Assembly (NCBI RefSeq): GCF_022511585.1
Contig: NZ_JAKWBN010000003.1
Location: 62,001-126,000 of the forward strand
Reading direction: 5' to 3'
Source of the DNA: Shimazuella soli
GTDB lineage: Bacteria; Bacillota; Bacilli; Thermoactinomycetales; Thermoactinomycetaceae
DNA: 64,000 nucleotides
Shown: in pieces, positions 7,993 to 17,259 of the stretch
How positions within the stretch are numbered: position 1 is the stretch's first letter
Layout: the number at the start of each line of letters is the position of its first letter
The notes under the pieces: generated by a model
What the model saw: the letters and a program-made list of their open reading frames with translations, nothing else
Told to the model about the DNA's origin: nothing
Database searches by the model: none
Made by a program: the position numbers and the translations under genes

Positions 7993-9945
7993 ATGCCGAA
8001 ATTTGTTACTGCTAGATGGCGCGGATTAGTCATCGTCTGTGCTCTGTTATGGATAGTTTGGACCAGTTCTCTTTGGTGGTCTAATAGAGGCTTGATGATT
8101 ATTTTAGTTGCGATAAGTTTTGTTGTCCTTGTCGTAAGTATATTTGTTACTGAATCGATATTTCAAAAACAGTTTCGATCTTATACGGAGAATTTAGTAA
8201 ATCAGTTAGACCATTCTAGCAAGTTGGCTTTGTCCAAGTTACCTATAGGTGTGTTTCTTTATGATGAAGAAAATAAGATTGTTTGGCATAATTCATTTAT
8301 TCAAGATATGTTTGGTGATAGAGATCTGATAAATCAACCGATCTCCGATATTTTCCCCACACCTGAGACGCCAACTGCAGGTTCGTTCTCCTTAATTATG
8401 GGAAATCGCTCTTATCAATTTACCCATTACCCCGAAAATCGCTTATACATGATTCAAGATGTTACTCCTCTTGCAACTTTGCATAAGCGAATTGAGTTGG
8501 AACGAACGGTCCTAGGGTTTTTACAATTGGATAATTATGATGAAGCCGGACAAGGGTTATCTGATCAAGAAGAAGCAGAACTTCAGGCAAATATCTTAAA
8601 TACAATCACTACTTGGGCGAAACGTTATGATATTGCTCTAAAGCGAATTGATACGGATAAAATGTTTGTAGTGACAAATCAACAAACATTGGAGCAGTTA
8701 ATTCAAAATCGATTTGATATTTTAGATTTGGTACGGGAACAGACTAGACAACATAAGATTCCGATCACATTAAGTATTGGGATTACTAGTGTTGGTGTCA
8801 ATATGGTAGACCGATCTAATCACGCGCAAGCAGCACTCCAGATTGCTTTAGCCCGCGGAGGAGATCAAGCAGCCGTCCAAGGAAAAGAACGTGTAAAGTT
8901 TTTTGGTGGAAAGACAAATGCAATGGAGAAAAGAACCCGGGTACGAGCTCGTGTTATCTCAGGTTCTCTTTCCAAACTCATAGATGATAGTCGACAAGTA
9001 TTGGTGATGGGACATCGCGATCCAGATATGGATGCTTTGGGAGCAGCTATCGGAATGCTTCGATTTGCTTCTTTGCATGACCGCCCTGCTTTTATGGTGG
9101 TAGACCGCCCAGATATGACAACTCAGCGTTTGATGAGAGAATTAGAACAACACGCCTTGCAGGAAAATTTAGTGACAGCAGCAGAGGCATTAGAAGTAAT
9201 TGAAGAACCAGATACATTATTGATCTTAGTTGATACGAATAAACCTTCTTTTGTCATTGAGCCGGAAGTGACCAAGCGTGCAGAAAAAATTGTTGTTATT
9301 GATCACCATCGACGAGGCGAAGATTACATTGAAGATGCTGTACTCAGTTATATTGAGCCATACGCATCCTCTACTTGTGAACTAGTAACGGAGTTACTGC
9401 AATACCAAGATGATCTTACTTTAGACCCATTAGAGTCGACGGCCTTATTAGCTGGGATCGTGGTGGATACCAAAAATTTTACAGCGCGTGCCGGCTCACG
9501 GACTTTTGAAGCTGCTTCTTTTCTCAGGAGGCATGGTGCTGATCTATTTATGGTTCAATCCCTGCTTCGTGAAGATTTATCTTCGCTGATGAATCGCTCA
9601 GAATTATTGCAGAATACCAAAACTGTATTGGATCGATATGCAATTGTTGTTGGGAAAGAAGATAAGTATTATGATCAAATAACGATTGCTCAAACAGCAG
9701 ATGCTTTGGTAAATCTACATGGAGTAGAAGCATCTTTCGTTATCGCTCGCCGAGATGATAAAATGGTGGCTATCAGTGCAAGATCAGCAGGTAAACTAAA
9801 TGTACAAGTGATCATGGAAGAGATGGGTGGCGGAGGCCATCTTACCAATGCTGCTTGCCAACTGAAAGGTGTCAGCTTAGAACAGGCAGAATCAAATTTG
9901 ATTTTACATCTAGAAGAAATGCTAAACAGCGAAGGGGAGACGTAA
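7993..9945 (+). CDS. gdpP: Cyclic-di-AMP phosphodiesterase GdpP
   Basis: Membrane-anchored enzyme that hydrolyses the second messenger c-di-AMP. Two N-terminal membrane helices (about residues 10-55) are followed by a PAS-like region, a degenerate GGDEF domain (about 170-300) and DHH/DHHA1 phosphodiesterase domains. Visible active-site motifs are GHRDPDMDALGAA (about 338-350), VIDHHRR (about 434-440) and MGGGGHLTNAA (about 610-620). Its 650 residues are close to B. subtilis YybT. ATG follows GTGAGGGAATACA; rplI starts one base after its stop. Confidence 0.95.
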   Translation: MPKFVTARWRGLVIVCALLWIVWTSSLWWSNRGLMIILVAISFVVLVVSIFVTESIFQKQFRSYTENLVNQLDHSSKLALSKLPIGVFLYDEENKIVWHNSFIQDMFGDRDLINQPISDIFPTPETPTAGSFSLIMGNRSYQFTHYPENRLYMIQDVTPLATLHKRIELERTVLGFLQLDNYDEAGQGLSDQEEAELQANILNTITTWAKRYDIALKRIDTDKMFVVTNQQTLEQLIQNRFDILDLVREQTRQHKIPITLSIGITSVGVNMVDRSNHAQAALQIALARGGDQAAVQGKERVKFFGGKTNAMEKRTRVRARVISGSLSKLIDDSRQVLVMGHRDPDMDALGAAIGMLRFASLHDRPAFMVVDRPDMTTQRLMRELEQHALQENLVTAAEALEVIEEPDTLLILVDTNKPSFVIEPEVTKRAEKIVVIDHHRRGEDYIEDAVLSYIEPYASSTCELVTELLQYQDDLTLDPLESTALLAGIVVDTKNFTARAGSRTFEAASFLRRHGADLFMVQSLLREDLSSLMNRSELLQNTKTVLDRYAIVVGKEDKYYDQITIAQTADALVNLHGVEASFVIARRDDKMVAISARSAGKLNVQVIMEEMGGGGHLTNAACQLKGVSLEQAESNLILHLEEMLNSEGET

Positions 9946-9946
9946 G

Positions 9947-10402
9947 ATGAAAGTTATTTTATTGCAGGATGTAAAAGGTACCGGTAAAAAGGGTGAGGTT
10001 AAAGAAGTAGCAGAAGGATATGGTCGGAATTTCCTGCTTCCGCGTAAACTCGCTGTAGCGGCTTCTGGTGGGAATATGAATTCGCTAAAAGAACAACAAC
10101 GACTAGATGAAGAGAAACAGAAGCGAGAGTTAGCGGAAGCGAACGAGCTGAGCGGACAGATCGCAGCCCATACATTGCAGATTGAAGCAAAAGCGGGGAA
10201 GGACGGCCGCTTATTTGGAGCAATAACTTCTAAACAAATCAGTAAAGCATTTAAAGATGCATTTCAAATTGAAATTGATAAGAAGAAAATATCGTTAAAA
10301 GAGCCGATCAAACAAGCTGGATTCGTAAAAATCCCTGTTAAATTACATCCAAAAGTAACTACTACCCTGACAGTCCAAATTGTAGTTGTAGAAGGAAAAT
10401 AA
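9947..10402 (+). CDS. rplI: 50S ribosomal protein L9
   Basis: L9 with its N-terminal domain (MKVILLQDVKGTGKKGEVKEV, YGRNFLLPR), long connecting helix rich in Lys/Glu, and C-terminal domain (GKDGRLFGAITSKQI). 151 residues. Translationally coupled to gdpP. Confidence 0.97.
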   Translation: MKVILLQDVKGTGKKGEVKEVAEGYGRNFLLPRKLAVAASGGNMNSLKEQQRLDEEKQKRELAEANELSGQIAAHTLQIEAKAGKDGRLFGAITSKQISKAFKDAFQIEIDKKKISLKEPIKQAGFVKIPVKLHPKVTTTLTVQIVVVEGK

Positions 10403-10431
10403 TAAGGGGTATCTTAAGGGGTACTTGATAG

Positions 10432-11769
10432 ATGAATGATTTAATGACAGATCGTCTGCCTCCCCAAAATATAGAGGCGGAGCAAGCAGTACTTGGAGCC
10501 ATTCTTCTTAATCCCGATATACTCACCAATGTAAATGAGCTTCTACGCGCAGAAGATTTTTATCGGCAGGGACATCAACGACTTTTTCAAGTGATGAATG
10601 AGTTAGCTGAAAAGCGGGAACCTATCGATTTAGTTACACTAACAGCGCTCCTGCAAGATAAAAATTTATTAGAAGAGGTAGGGGGAGTTAGCTATTTAAC
10701 AGAAATAGCTGCACTTGTCCCTGCCATCTCTAATGTTGATTACTATGCGAAAATCGTAGAAACCAAATCGATGCAACGAAATCTGATTCGTACTGCTTCT
10801 GAGATTATTGGTGATGCTTACACGAGTGAAGAAGATATAACAGGTATTATGGAATCAGCCGAAAAGAAGATTTTGGATATTGCTAAGAGAAGAATTAAAG
10901 GTTCTTTTGCAGCGATTAAAGATGTCTTGGTAGAATCCTATGAGCAAATTGAAGCCCTTCATTATAATAAGGGAGGATTAAAAGGTTTATCGACTGGATT
11001 CATTGATCTGGACAAGATGACATCCGGATTTCAAAAATCTGATCTAATCATTGTAGCAGCCCGCCCTAGTATGGGAAAAACAGCATTTGCGTTAAATGTT
11101 GCTCAAAATGTGGCAACCAGAACAGGAGAAACAGTAGCTATCTTTAGTTTGGAGATGTCCTCTGCTCAGTTGGTCATGAGGATGATCGCTTCAGAAGGAA
11201 ATATTGATGCCCAAGCTTTTCGAACGGGTAATTTAAATGAGGAAGACTGGGAAAAACTAACGATGTCGATAGGGACACTCAGTGAAGCGTCTATTTTTAT
11301 AGATGATACTCCTGGTATCACCATTTTTGATATTCGTGCAAAACTCCGCAGACTGCAAGCGGAACATGGGCTTGGTTTGGTTATGATTGATTATCTCCAA
11401 CTCATTTCGGGTAGAGGAATCGAAAGCCGTCAGCAAGAGATATCGGAAATTTCTCGATCCCTTAAGTTGATGGCGAGGGAGTTTAACGTGCCAATTATCG
11501 CTCTGTCTCAGTTATCTCGTGCCGTAGAACAAAGACAAGACAAACGTCCTATGTTATCAGACCTGCGTGAATCTGGTTCTATTGAGCAGGATGCAGATAT
11601 GGTTGCGTTCTTATACCGAGATGATTACTACAATGAAGAATCCGAGAAAAAGAATATAGCAGAGATTATTATCGGCAAACAGAGAAATGGACCTGTTGGT
11701 CGCGTTGAGTTATTGTTCTTAAAAAACTATAACAAATTTTTATCTCTGGAGCTCCGGCCGCCTAAATGA
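10432..11769 (+). CDS. dnaB: Replicative DNA helicase DnaB (DnaC in B. subtilis)
   Basis: Hexameric replicative helicase. The N-terminal dimerisation domain (PPQNIEAEQAVLGAILL) is followed by a RecA-like ATPase with Walker A ARPSMGKTAFALN (about 206-218), Walker B GLVMIDYLQLISG, and SQLSRAVEQRQDKRP (DnaB loop/arginine-finger region). 445 residues, full length. Follows rplI as in Bacillus. Confidence 0.97.
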   Translation: MNDLMTDRLPPQNIEAEQAVLGAILLNPDILTNVNELLRAEDFYRQGHQRLFQVMNELAEKREPIDLVTLTALLQDKNLLEEVGGVSYLTEIAALVPAISNVDYYAKIVETKSMQRNLIRTASEIIGDAYTSEEDITGIMESAEKKILDIAKRRIKGSFAAIKDVLVESYEQIEALHYNKGGLKGLSTGFIDLDKMTSGFQKSDLIIVAARPSMGKTAFALNVAQNVATRTGETVAIFSLEMSSAQLVMRMIASEGNIDAQAFRTGNLNEEDWEKLTMSIGTLSEASIFIDDTPGITIFDIRAKLRRLQAEHGLGLVMIDYLQLISGRGIESRQQEISEISRSLKLMAREFNVPIIALSQLSRAVEQRQDKRPMLSDLRESGSIEQDADMVAFLYRDDYYNEESEKKNIAEIIIGKQRNGPVGRVELLFLKNYNKFLSLELRPPK

Positions 11770-11806
11770 CGAATATATTGCCAATTATTTTGGTTAATGT
11801 TCGTTT
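11766..11806. promoter_or_regulatory. Candidate PurR box pair upstream of purA
   Basis: ACGAATATAT (CGAA at 11770-11773) and, in opposite orientation, AATGTTCGTTTT (TTCG at 11800-11803) resemble the paired PurBoxes bound by Bacillus PurR. They lie just upstream of the purA promoter. Spacing is near, but not exactly, that of known pairs. Confidence 0.4.
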
Positions 11807-11812
11807 TTTTAT

Positions 11813-11841
11813 TTGACATGTCTATGTTCAACCTATAGAAT
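11813..11841 (+). promoter_or_regulatory. purA promoter
   Basis: TTGACA, 17 bases, TAGAAT: a near-consensus SigA promoter between dnaB and purA. Confidence 0.75.
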
Positions 11842-11973
11842 GTACATGGTTTGGTAGTGAAGAATGTATAAGATCTTTTCTGATCAAAATAAGATGAAAA
11901 CTTTCTATACTTGCCCAATAGGGTAATAGCAAGCAAATTCTTACATGAAAAAGATGAATCCTGGAGGGATTAT

Positions 11974-13260
11974 ATGTCTACCGTAGTCGTTGTTGGAACC
12001 CAGTGGGGAGACGAAGGAAAAGGCAAAATAACCGATTTTTTAGCAGAAAAAGCAGAAACTGTAGCAAGATACCAAGGTGGCAACAATGCAGGACATACTA
12101 TTGTGTTCGGTGGAACACGTTATAAATTGCATATGATTCCCTCTGGGATATTTTATGGAGATAAAAAATGTGTGTTAGGCAATGGAATGGTGATCCATCC
12201 TCTGGCATTGGTAGAAGAGCTGGATTACTTAAAAAATCATAATGTGAACTTAGACAACTTGCGGATTTCTGATCGTGCTCATCTCATTATGCCTTACCAT
12301 ATCAAGCTGGATTTGGCAGAAGAAGCACAAAAAGGAACCGATAAGATTGGAACGACAGGGAAAGGGATAGGCCCTGCTTATATGGATAAAGCAGCGCGAG
12401 TTGGTATCCGAGTTGCTGATCTATTGACACCTGAGATTTTTGCAGATAAATTGCGCCGCAATCTAGAACAGAAAAACCGTTTGTTGGAGCAGCTCTACGG
12501 TCAAGAAGGATTACAATTTGACGATATTTACAATACTTATATGGCAATTGTCGATCGTATTCGCCCATATGTAACCGATACATCTGTTTTTCTAAACAAT
12601 GCCATTGATCAAGGTAGAAGAGTACTATTTGAAGGTGCTCAAGGAGTTATGTTGGATATCGACCAAGGTACCTATCCTTTTGTAACTTCCTCTAACCCTG
12701 TTGCAGGTGGTGTTTGTATCGGTTCAGGAGTAGGTCCGACCAAAATTCACCAAGTCATAGGTGTTGCAAAATCGTATACTTCACGTGTTGGAGATGGACC
12801 ATTTCCTACTGAGTTAAATGATGAAGTAGGAAACCAAATCCGTGAGGTAGGCCGGGAGTATGGTACTACGACAGGAAGACCACGACGTGTCGGTTGGTTT
12901 GATTCCGTTGTTGTACGTCATGCGCGCCGTGTGAGTGGGATCACTGGTCTATCCCTTAATTCTCTCGATGTCTTGACTGGTTTACCCACCGTTAAAATTT
13001 GTACGGCATATAGCTACAAAGGACAGGTCATCGAAAACTATCCAGCAGATCTTAGCATATTAGCAGAGTGTGAACCCGTTTTTGAAGAGCTTCCAGGTTG
13101 GACGGAAGATATCACTGGTGCTCGTTCTTTGCATGAGCTCCCATTAGCAACCCAGCACTATATTGAGAGAATTACACAATTAACTGGTATTCCATTGACT
13201 ATTTTCTCAGTAGGACCAGATCGCGACCAGACTATCCAAGTAAGACCTGCATATGTATAA
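11974..13260 (+). CDS. purA: Adenylosuccinate synthetase
   Basis: Catalyses GTP-dependent condensation of IMP and aspartate in AMP synthesis. Signatures: [18 protein letters not shown] (phosphate loop), [20 protein letters not shown], and [15 protein letters not shown] at 11974 behind CTGGAGGGATTAT gives 428 residues; the open frame back to 11911 lacks a ribosome-binding site. Confidence 0.97.
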   Translation: MSTVVVVGTQWGDEGKGKITDFLAEKAETVARYQGGNNAGHTIVFGGTRYKLHMIPSGIFYGDKKCVLGNGMVIHPLALVEELDYLKNHNVNLDNLRISDRAHLIMPYHIKLDLAEEAQKGTDKIGTTGKGIGPAYMDKAARVGIRVADLLTPEIFADKLRRNLEQKNRLLEQLYGQEGLQFDDIYNTYMAIVDRIRPYVTDTSVFLNNAIDQGRRVLFEGAQGVMLDIDQGTYPFVTSSNPVAGGVCIGSGVGPTKIHQVIGVAKSYTSRVGDGPFPTELNDEVGNQIREVGREYGTTTGRPRRVGWFDSVVVRHARRVSGITGLSLNSLDVLTGLPTVKICTAYSYKGQVIENYPADLSILAECEPVFEELPGWTEDITGARSLHELPLATQHYIERITQLTGIPLTIFSVGPDRDQTIQVRPAYV

Positions 13261-13271
13261 AAATAATTTTT

Positions 13272-13301
13272 ATCCTCTGATGCAAATCAGAGGATTTTTT
13301 T
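13272..13301 (+). terminator. Terminator after purA
   Basis: Perfect stem ATCCTCTGAT / ATCAGAGGAT with GCAA loop and a T7 tract. Confidence 0.93.
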
Positions 13302-13423
13302 GTGCGGAACCCTCCTCTCATATGGAAGATAATTTACAAATTGGATATATTTTTGAAACTATTCCGAAACAAGTGAAATATATTCTATAAGAATAATGAT
13401 AACGAGGAGAGTGAGATAGAAAG

Positions 13424-13756
13424 ATGAGAAAAAATGTTTTAGCCCTATCCATCCTAACTTCTGTTTTCGCATTAGTTCCAAACTTCACATTTGCCGCTCC
13501 TAAAAAAGCAACAACATGTGTGATTCTTTATGAAAAAGAGCATTACCAAGGCAAAAGTATAAAAATATGTCAAAACACCCCTGATTTAGGGAAATATCAT
13601 TTTAATGATAAAACTCGTTCCGTGAAAGTGGAAGGTAATGCTACTGTCACCATCTACGATGACATAAACTATAAAGGTGCTAGTTATGTCATTGAAGGAA
13701 AACAAGATGATGGCATAGATCCCATTACATCCTCAATAAGAATTCACAACCAATGA
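13424..13756 (+). CDS. Secreted beta/gamma-crystallin-like (I36-type) protein
   Basis: A 110-residue protein with a Sec signal peptide (LALSILTSVFALVPNFTFA, cleavage before APKK). The mature part looks like the peptidase-inhibitor I36/beta-gamma-crystallin fold: VILYEKEHYQGKSIKIC and VTIYDDINYKGASYVI are two Greek-key-like repeats of the Y/F-x-x-x-x-Y-x-G type. Two Cys residues could form a disulfide. A second family member lies at 61569. Monocistronic, with its own terminator. Target unknown. Confidence 0.65.
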   Translation: MRKNVLALSILTSVFALVPNFTFAAPKKATTCVILYEKEHYQGKSIKICQNTPDLGKYHFNDKTRSVKVEGNATVTIYDDINYKGASYVIEGKQDDGIDPITSSIRIHNQ

Positions 13757-13785
13757 TCTAGAAAAGGATAATTCTTTAGATTAGA

Positions 13786-13816
13786 AAGAGCCAGTTTTTC
13801 ATAACTGGTTCTTTTT
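13786..13816 (+). terminator. Terminator after the crystallin-like gene
   Basis: AGAGCCAGTT / AACTGGTTCT stem with TTTTT tail. Confidence 0.85.
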
Positions 13817-14105
13817 GATATTTGATGCATTTTTTCATTGTGGGAAGCCTATTGGGGATTAATCAAACCGATAACCTATCAAACACGATTATTTTATCTC
13901 GAAGACTGATTGCCGCCTATTATTTGTTATCCTCTCACTTGTACGAAATGTATAATTATAAACAAATTTTTTATTTAGAAATAGAGGAAGAGTAAATGTA
14001 AAGAAGGACAATTTATGAAAAATAATAACAATTAAGTAAAATGAAAATCAAATTAATTTATAATAGAAGGTGTGATAATTCGAATAAAAAGGACTGAAAT
14101 TTTTT
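13817..14105 (+). other. A+T-rich region upstream of T4SS-like locus A
   Basis: No supportable gene. A TATAAT at about 13951 and a second A+T-rich stretch near 14055 could serve the operon, but no convincing -35 was found. Confidence 0.3.
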
Positions 14106-14372
14106 ATGAACTGGCAAATCTATCATTTTCTAGCTGCTAATCCATTTGCGAAAATCTCTAAATTCTTAACTAATGATGTCATTAATGGTTTACTTAGTAT
14201 TGCAACTCCGATAGCAACACTTGCTTTTATAGGACTGGGAATTGCTTCTATGTTAGCTTCAGATGAACATGCTCGTGCAAAATTAAAATCTGGAATGTGG
14301 TGGGTTGGAGCAGCGGCAGCTCTGTGCTTTATGGCTAAAAATATCGTTAGTTGGTTAGATGGTGCATTCTAA
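14106..14372 (+). CDS. Small two-helix membrane protein, VirB2/pilin-like (T4SS locus A)
   Basis: An 88-residue protein with two hydrophobic helices (about residues 26-50 and 64-80) separated by a short charged segment (SDEHARAKLKSG), the layout of TrbC/VirB2-like pilins and PrgI-system small membrane subunits. First gene of a tight + strand operon whose later members are VirB3-, VirB4-, VirB6- and VirD4-like, which is the main ground for the call. No cleavable signal peptide is obvious. Confidence 0.5.
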   Translation: MNWQIYHFLAANPFAKISKFLTNDVINGLLSIATPIATLAFIGLGIASMLASDEHARAKLKSGMWWVGAAAALCFMAKNIVSWLDGAF

Positions 14373-14387
14373 AAAAAGGAGAACGGA

Positions 14388-14729
14388 ATGGCAGAAGAGA
14401 GAAAGCGATTTTTAATACCAAATCAAATTAGTAAATCATTTCATATTTGGCGGGGCATTACACTGCGAGAAGGTTTAATTTTATTGCCACTCGGCCTTTT
14501 AGGATACCTTTGTTATCAATACTTTGTCCCTAATAGTTGGGATTTATCTTATCGCTTATTTGCTGCATTGCTCCCTGTTACCTTAGGAGGCGCAATGTTA
14601 TTTGTTCGCCCTATCCCAGAACGAAAAAATATTGCGCTATATCAACAACTTTTATGGAGAATTCGTTTCAATCGACGCCAGCGAGTCTACCCGTTTTCAA
14701 AAGGAAAGATGAGAGGAGTGGGAGAATAG
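14388..14729 (+). CDS. VirB3/PrgI-like inner-membrane protein (T4SS locus A)
   Basis: A 113-residue protein with an N-terminal cytoplasmic segment (LIPNQISKSFHIWRGITLRE), two membrane helices (about 32-50 and 57-75) and a basic C-terminus, as in PrgI/TcpE/VirB3-type subunits encoded just before VirB4. Good AAAGGAGAA ribosome-binding sequence. Its TAG overlaps the GTG start of the next gene (TAGTG), indicating translational coupling. Confidence 0.6.
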   Translation: MAEERKRFLIPNQISKSFHIWRGITLREGLILLPLGLLGYLCYQYFVPNSWDLSYRLFAALLPVTLGGAMLFVRPIPERKNIALYQQLLWRIRFNRRQRVYPFSKGKMRGVGE

Positions 14730-15373
14730 TGCAAACTGCACAAGAACTTATTCCTATAAAGGGTATTTATAATGAAATGATTGAAACAACAGATAAGAGA
14801 CTGATCAAAGTACTATCTGTAAGTGCTGTGAATACACATTTGATGTCTTATGCAGAAGAGAAAGAAGTATTAGAAGGCTATGAATCATTTTTACGCGGAT
14901 TGAGAAAACCGATACAAATAGCAAGGGTAGCAGAACCAATGGATTTAAAAGAGTATATTCTCCAGTTAAAAGATAAGTTGAGACAGTTGGAGAACCCTTA
15001 TAAAAAAGAAATGTTATCTAGTTATATTCAATATGCAAAAGCATTACAAGAAGATAGAGATATGATTCGCCGAAGCAGATATGTTATTTTGGATGAGCCA
15101 TTTTCTAGTGAGAATGCAAAAGAAGATGCTATTGAAAAACTGAAACTTCGTACAAGAGATATAAAGTTAGCCATAGAGGAAATGCTTTATCGACATACAT
15201 TGCAAGTGAGAGAATTATGGAACCATGAGTTAGCTAAATATATCCATATGTTTTTTGATTATGAAAATGCTCAGCTGGCAGTGGGAAGCTATGAAAAAGA
15301 ATATCCTTATATCATTGGACAAGGTAATTTAATGAAAGCCGTTGAGCAGTATAAAAGACGGGAGGAGGAGTAG
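14729..15373 (+). CDS. Stand-alone N-terminal domain of a VirB4/TraC-type protein (locus A)
   Basis: A 214-residue soluble protein. Its beginning (IPIKGIYNEMIETTDKRLIK VLSVSAVN) resembles the N-terminal region of clostridial-type VirB4/TraC ATPases (ETTDGRYVKVLEV-type motif). The rest is a helical, charged region. It lacks Walker motifs; the ATPase follows two bases later as a separate gene. So VirB4 appears split into two polypeptides. GTG at 14729 is placed behind GAGGAGTGGGAG; the open frame back to 14537 overlaps the upstream gene. Confidence 0.55.
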   Translation: MQTAQELIPIKGIYNEMIETTDKRLIKVLSVSAVNTHLMSYAEEKEVLEGYESFLRGLRKPIQIARVAEPMDLKEYILQLKDKLRQLENPYKKEMLSSYIQYAKALQEDRDMIRRSRYVILDEPFSSENAKEDAIEKLKLRTRDIKLAIEEMLYRHTLQVRELWNHELAKYIHMFFDYENAQLAVGSYEKEYPYIIGQGNLMKAVEQYKRREEE

Positions 15374-15375
15374 AA

Positions 15376-17256
15376 TTGCTTACCCGTTTTTTTAAAAAAA
15401 CGAATCAAAAAGAAGAACCAGATATCGAACAGAGTGTGACGGAAATGAATTCCATGCTTGATCTGTTTACACCTGATAGTATTGAAGAGGGTGCGAACTA
15501 TTTACGGCTGGGGGGCAACTATGTTCGAACTTTAGTCGTTTCTCACTTCGCTAATCAGGTAGAAGCTGGTTTTTTGGAGAAATTACATACGATGTCTTCC
15601 AATGTTTCCGTGATTCATCATATAGAGCCTACTCCATCGGGAGAAATGATTAAATCATTAAATCGTGCAGTTATTGAATACAAAACCCGTCTGCAAGAAC
15701 CTCGATTGAGACCTGTAGATCAAATTCAAATAGAGAATGATCTGCAAGATGCAGAAATCCTTTTACAAAATCTAGTAAATGGATCGAGCGAAATGTTTGT
15801 AGAGCATATGCTTGTGCATATTCAAGCAGAAAGTCTAGACAAGTTAAACTCGATAACGCATCAAGTCAAAACACAGATGAGCAAATCTCTAAAATTACTT
15901 ACTCCGCATTTCCGGATGTTAGAAGCCTTTCAAAGTGTTTTACCTACCCGTTCTCATAAAATTCCTGAGATGACATTCCGAAACTTTGATAGTGAATCTC
16001 TGTCTGCTTTATTTCCATTTGATGAATGTGAAATTGTCAGTGAAAAAGGAATTATCAAAGGAAAAAATTTAAAAACCAACAGTATCGTATTAGTCGATCA
16101 TGATGAATTGTTAAATCGCAATGAAGTAGTGATTGCAACAAGTGGCGGAGGGAAATCTACCTACCTCTTTGGGGATATGATGCGCCGCTGGATGCAGGGG
16201 ACGACTATTCGAGTAGTTGATCCAAAAGGAGAATTTGGAGAAAAGGCACAAAAACTCGGCGGGGAATGGATCAAAATATCACCGATGAACGATAATGTGA
16301 TCAATCCTTTTGAGATCATGAACGCAACGATCGCAACAGATGAATCCGGCCAGCCCTTAGAAGCATCCCTCTTACATCAAAAGATTTCCCGTTTAAAGAC
16401 GATGTTTACCCTGATGTATAAAGATTTAAAAGAGCAGCAAGTAGGAATGGCACTGTTAGAAAAAGTGCTGGTTGAAGTTTACCGGGATAAAGGGATAACG
16501 TGGGATACCAACTTTAAGACGAAACAGAGTTCGGATTACCCGACCATGAAAGATTTATACCAGAAGATAGATTTGTTAATGCATACAGAAGAACAATATA
16601 CGCCACTGGCTGGATTTTACCAAGTGTTATACCCATATGTAGAAGGATCGTACTCTAAAGCGTTTAATGGAATTACCAATGTAGACCTATCAAACGATTT
16701 GATTGTGTTTGATCTATTTGACCTGCGCAACGAAGGGGATTTACAGCAGGTCGCGATGTATAACATTCTCACCTTCTTGTGGGACGATGTCACGATGGAC
16801 AAGAAAAAAGTCCATCAAATTTTCGTCGATGAAGCACATATTCTCTCTGATCCAAAAAATCCACTAGCGATGGAATTCCTAGCTTCTATGTATAAGTTGA
16901 TCCGTTCTTTCTCCGGCGGTGTTACATCTGCTACGCAGCAAGTAGGGGACTTCTTAAGCGCTGTAGAAGGCTCGCGAAACTATGGGGAAGCTGTAATCTT
17001 AAACTCTGTAACCAAACTTTATCTACCTATGGTTCAGGAAGAGATGAACAGTATTCGAGAAAGGACATCTGAGAACTTCTCCGAAGAAGAAGAGCGGCTG
17101 CTCGTTATCCAAGATGCAGATAAACACCAAAATGCGGGAAAAGGCATCTATGTGGTAGGTAGTAAGAAAGTCCACCTTCAAGTCGAACTCACCCCAGCTG
17201 AGCTTAAACTATGGGATGCTGCTTGGTATCAGAGGAAGTATGGGAGCGGGGTGTAA
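15376..17256 (+). CDS. VirB4-type ATPase (T4SS locus A)
   Basis: Energises T4SS assembly and substrate transfer at the inner membrane. In 626 residues: a helical N-terminal part, Walker A ATSGGGKSTYLF (about 254-265), DPKGEFGEKA, Walker B HQIFVDEAHIL (about 478-488) and the conserved SGGVTSATQQVGDFL stretch. TTG start behind GGAGGAGGAG with standard spacing. The canonical VirB4 N-domain is supplied by the preceding gene. Confidence 0.85.
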   Translation: MLTRFFKKTNQKEEPDIEQSVTEMNSMLDLFTPDSIEEGANYLRLGGNYVRTLVVSHFANQVEAGFLEKLHTMSSNVSVIHHIEPTPSGEMIKSLNRAVIEYKTRLQEPRLRPVDQIQIENDLQDAEILLQNLVNGSSEMFVEHMLVHIQAESLDKLNSITHQVKTQMSKSLKLLTPHFRMLEAFQSVLPTRSHKIPEMTFRNFDSESLSALFPFDECEIVSEKGIIKGKNLKTNSIVLVDHDELLNRNEVVIATSGGGKSTYLFGDMMRRWMQGTTIRVVDPKGEFGEKAQKLGGEWIKISPMNDNVINPFEIMNATIATDESGQPLEASLLHQKISRLKTMFTLMYKDLKEQQVGMALLEKVLVEVYRDKGITWDTNFKTKQSSDYPTMKDLYQKIDLLMHTEEQYTPLAGFYQVLYPYVEGSYSKAFNGITNVDLSNDLIVFDLFDLRNEGDLQQVAMYNILTFLWDDVTMDKKKVHQIFVDEAHILSDPKNPLAMEFLASMYKLIRSFSGGVTSATQQVGDFLSAVEGSRNYGEAVILNSVTKLYLPMVQEEMNSIRERTSENFSEEEERLLVIQDADKHQNAGKGIYVVGSKKVHLQVELTPAELKLWDAAWYQRKYGSGV

Positions 17257-17259
17257 GGT

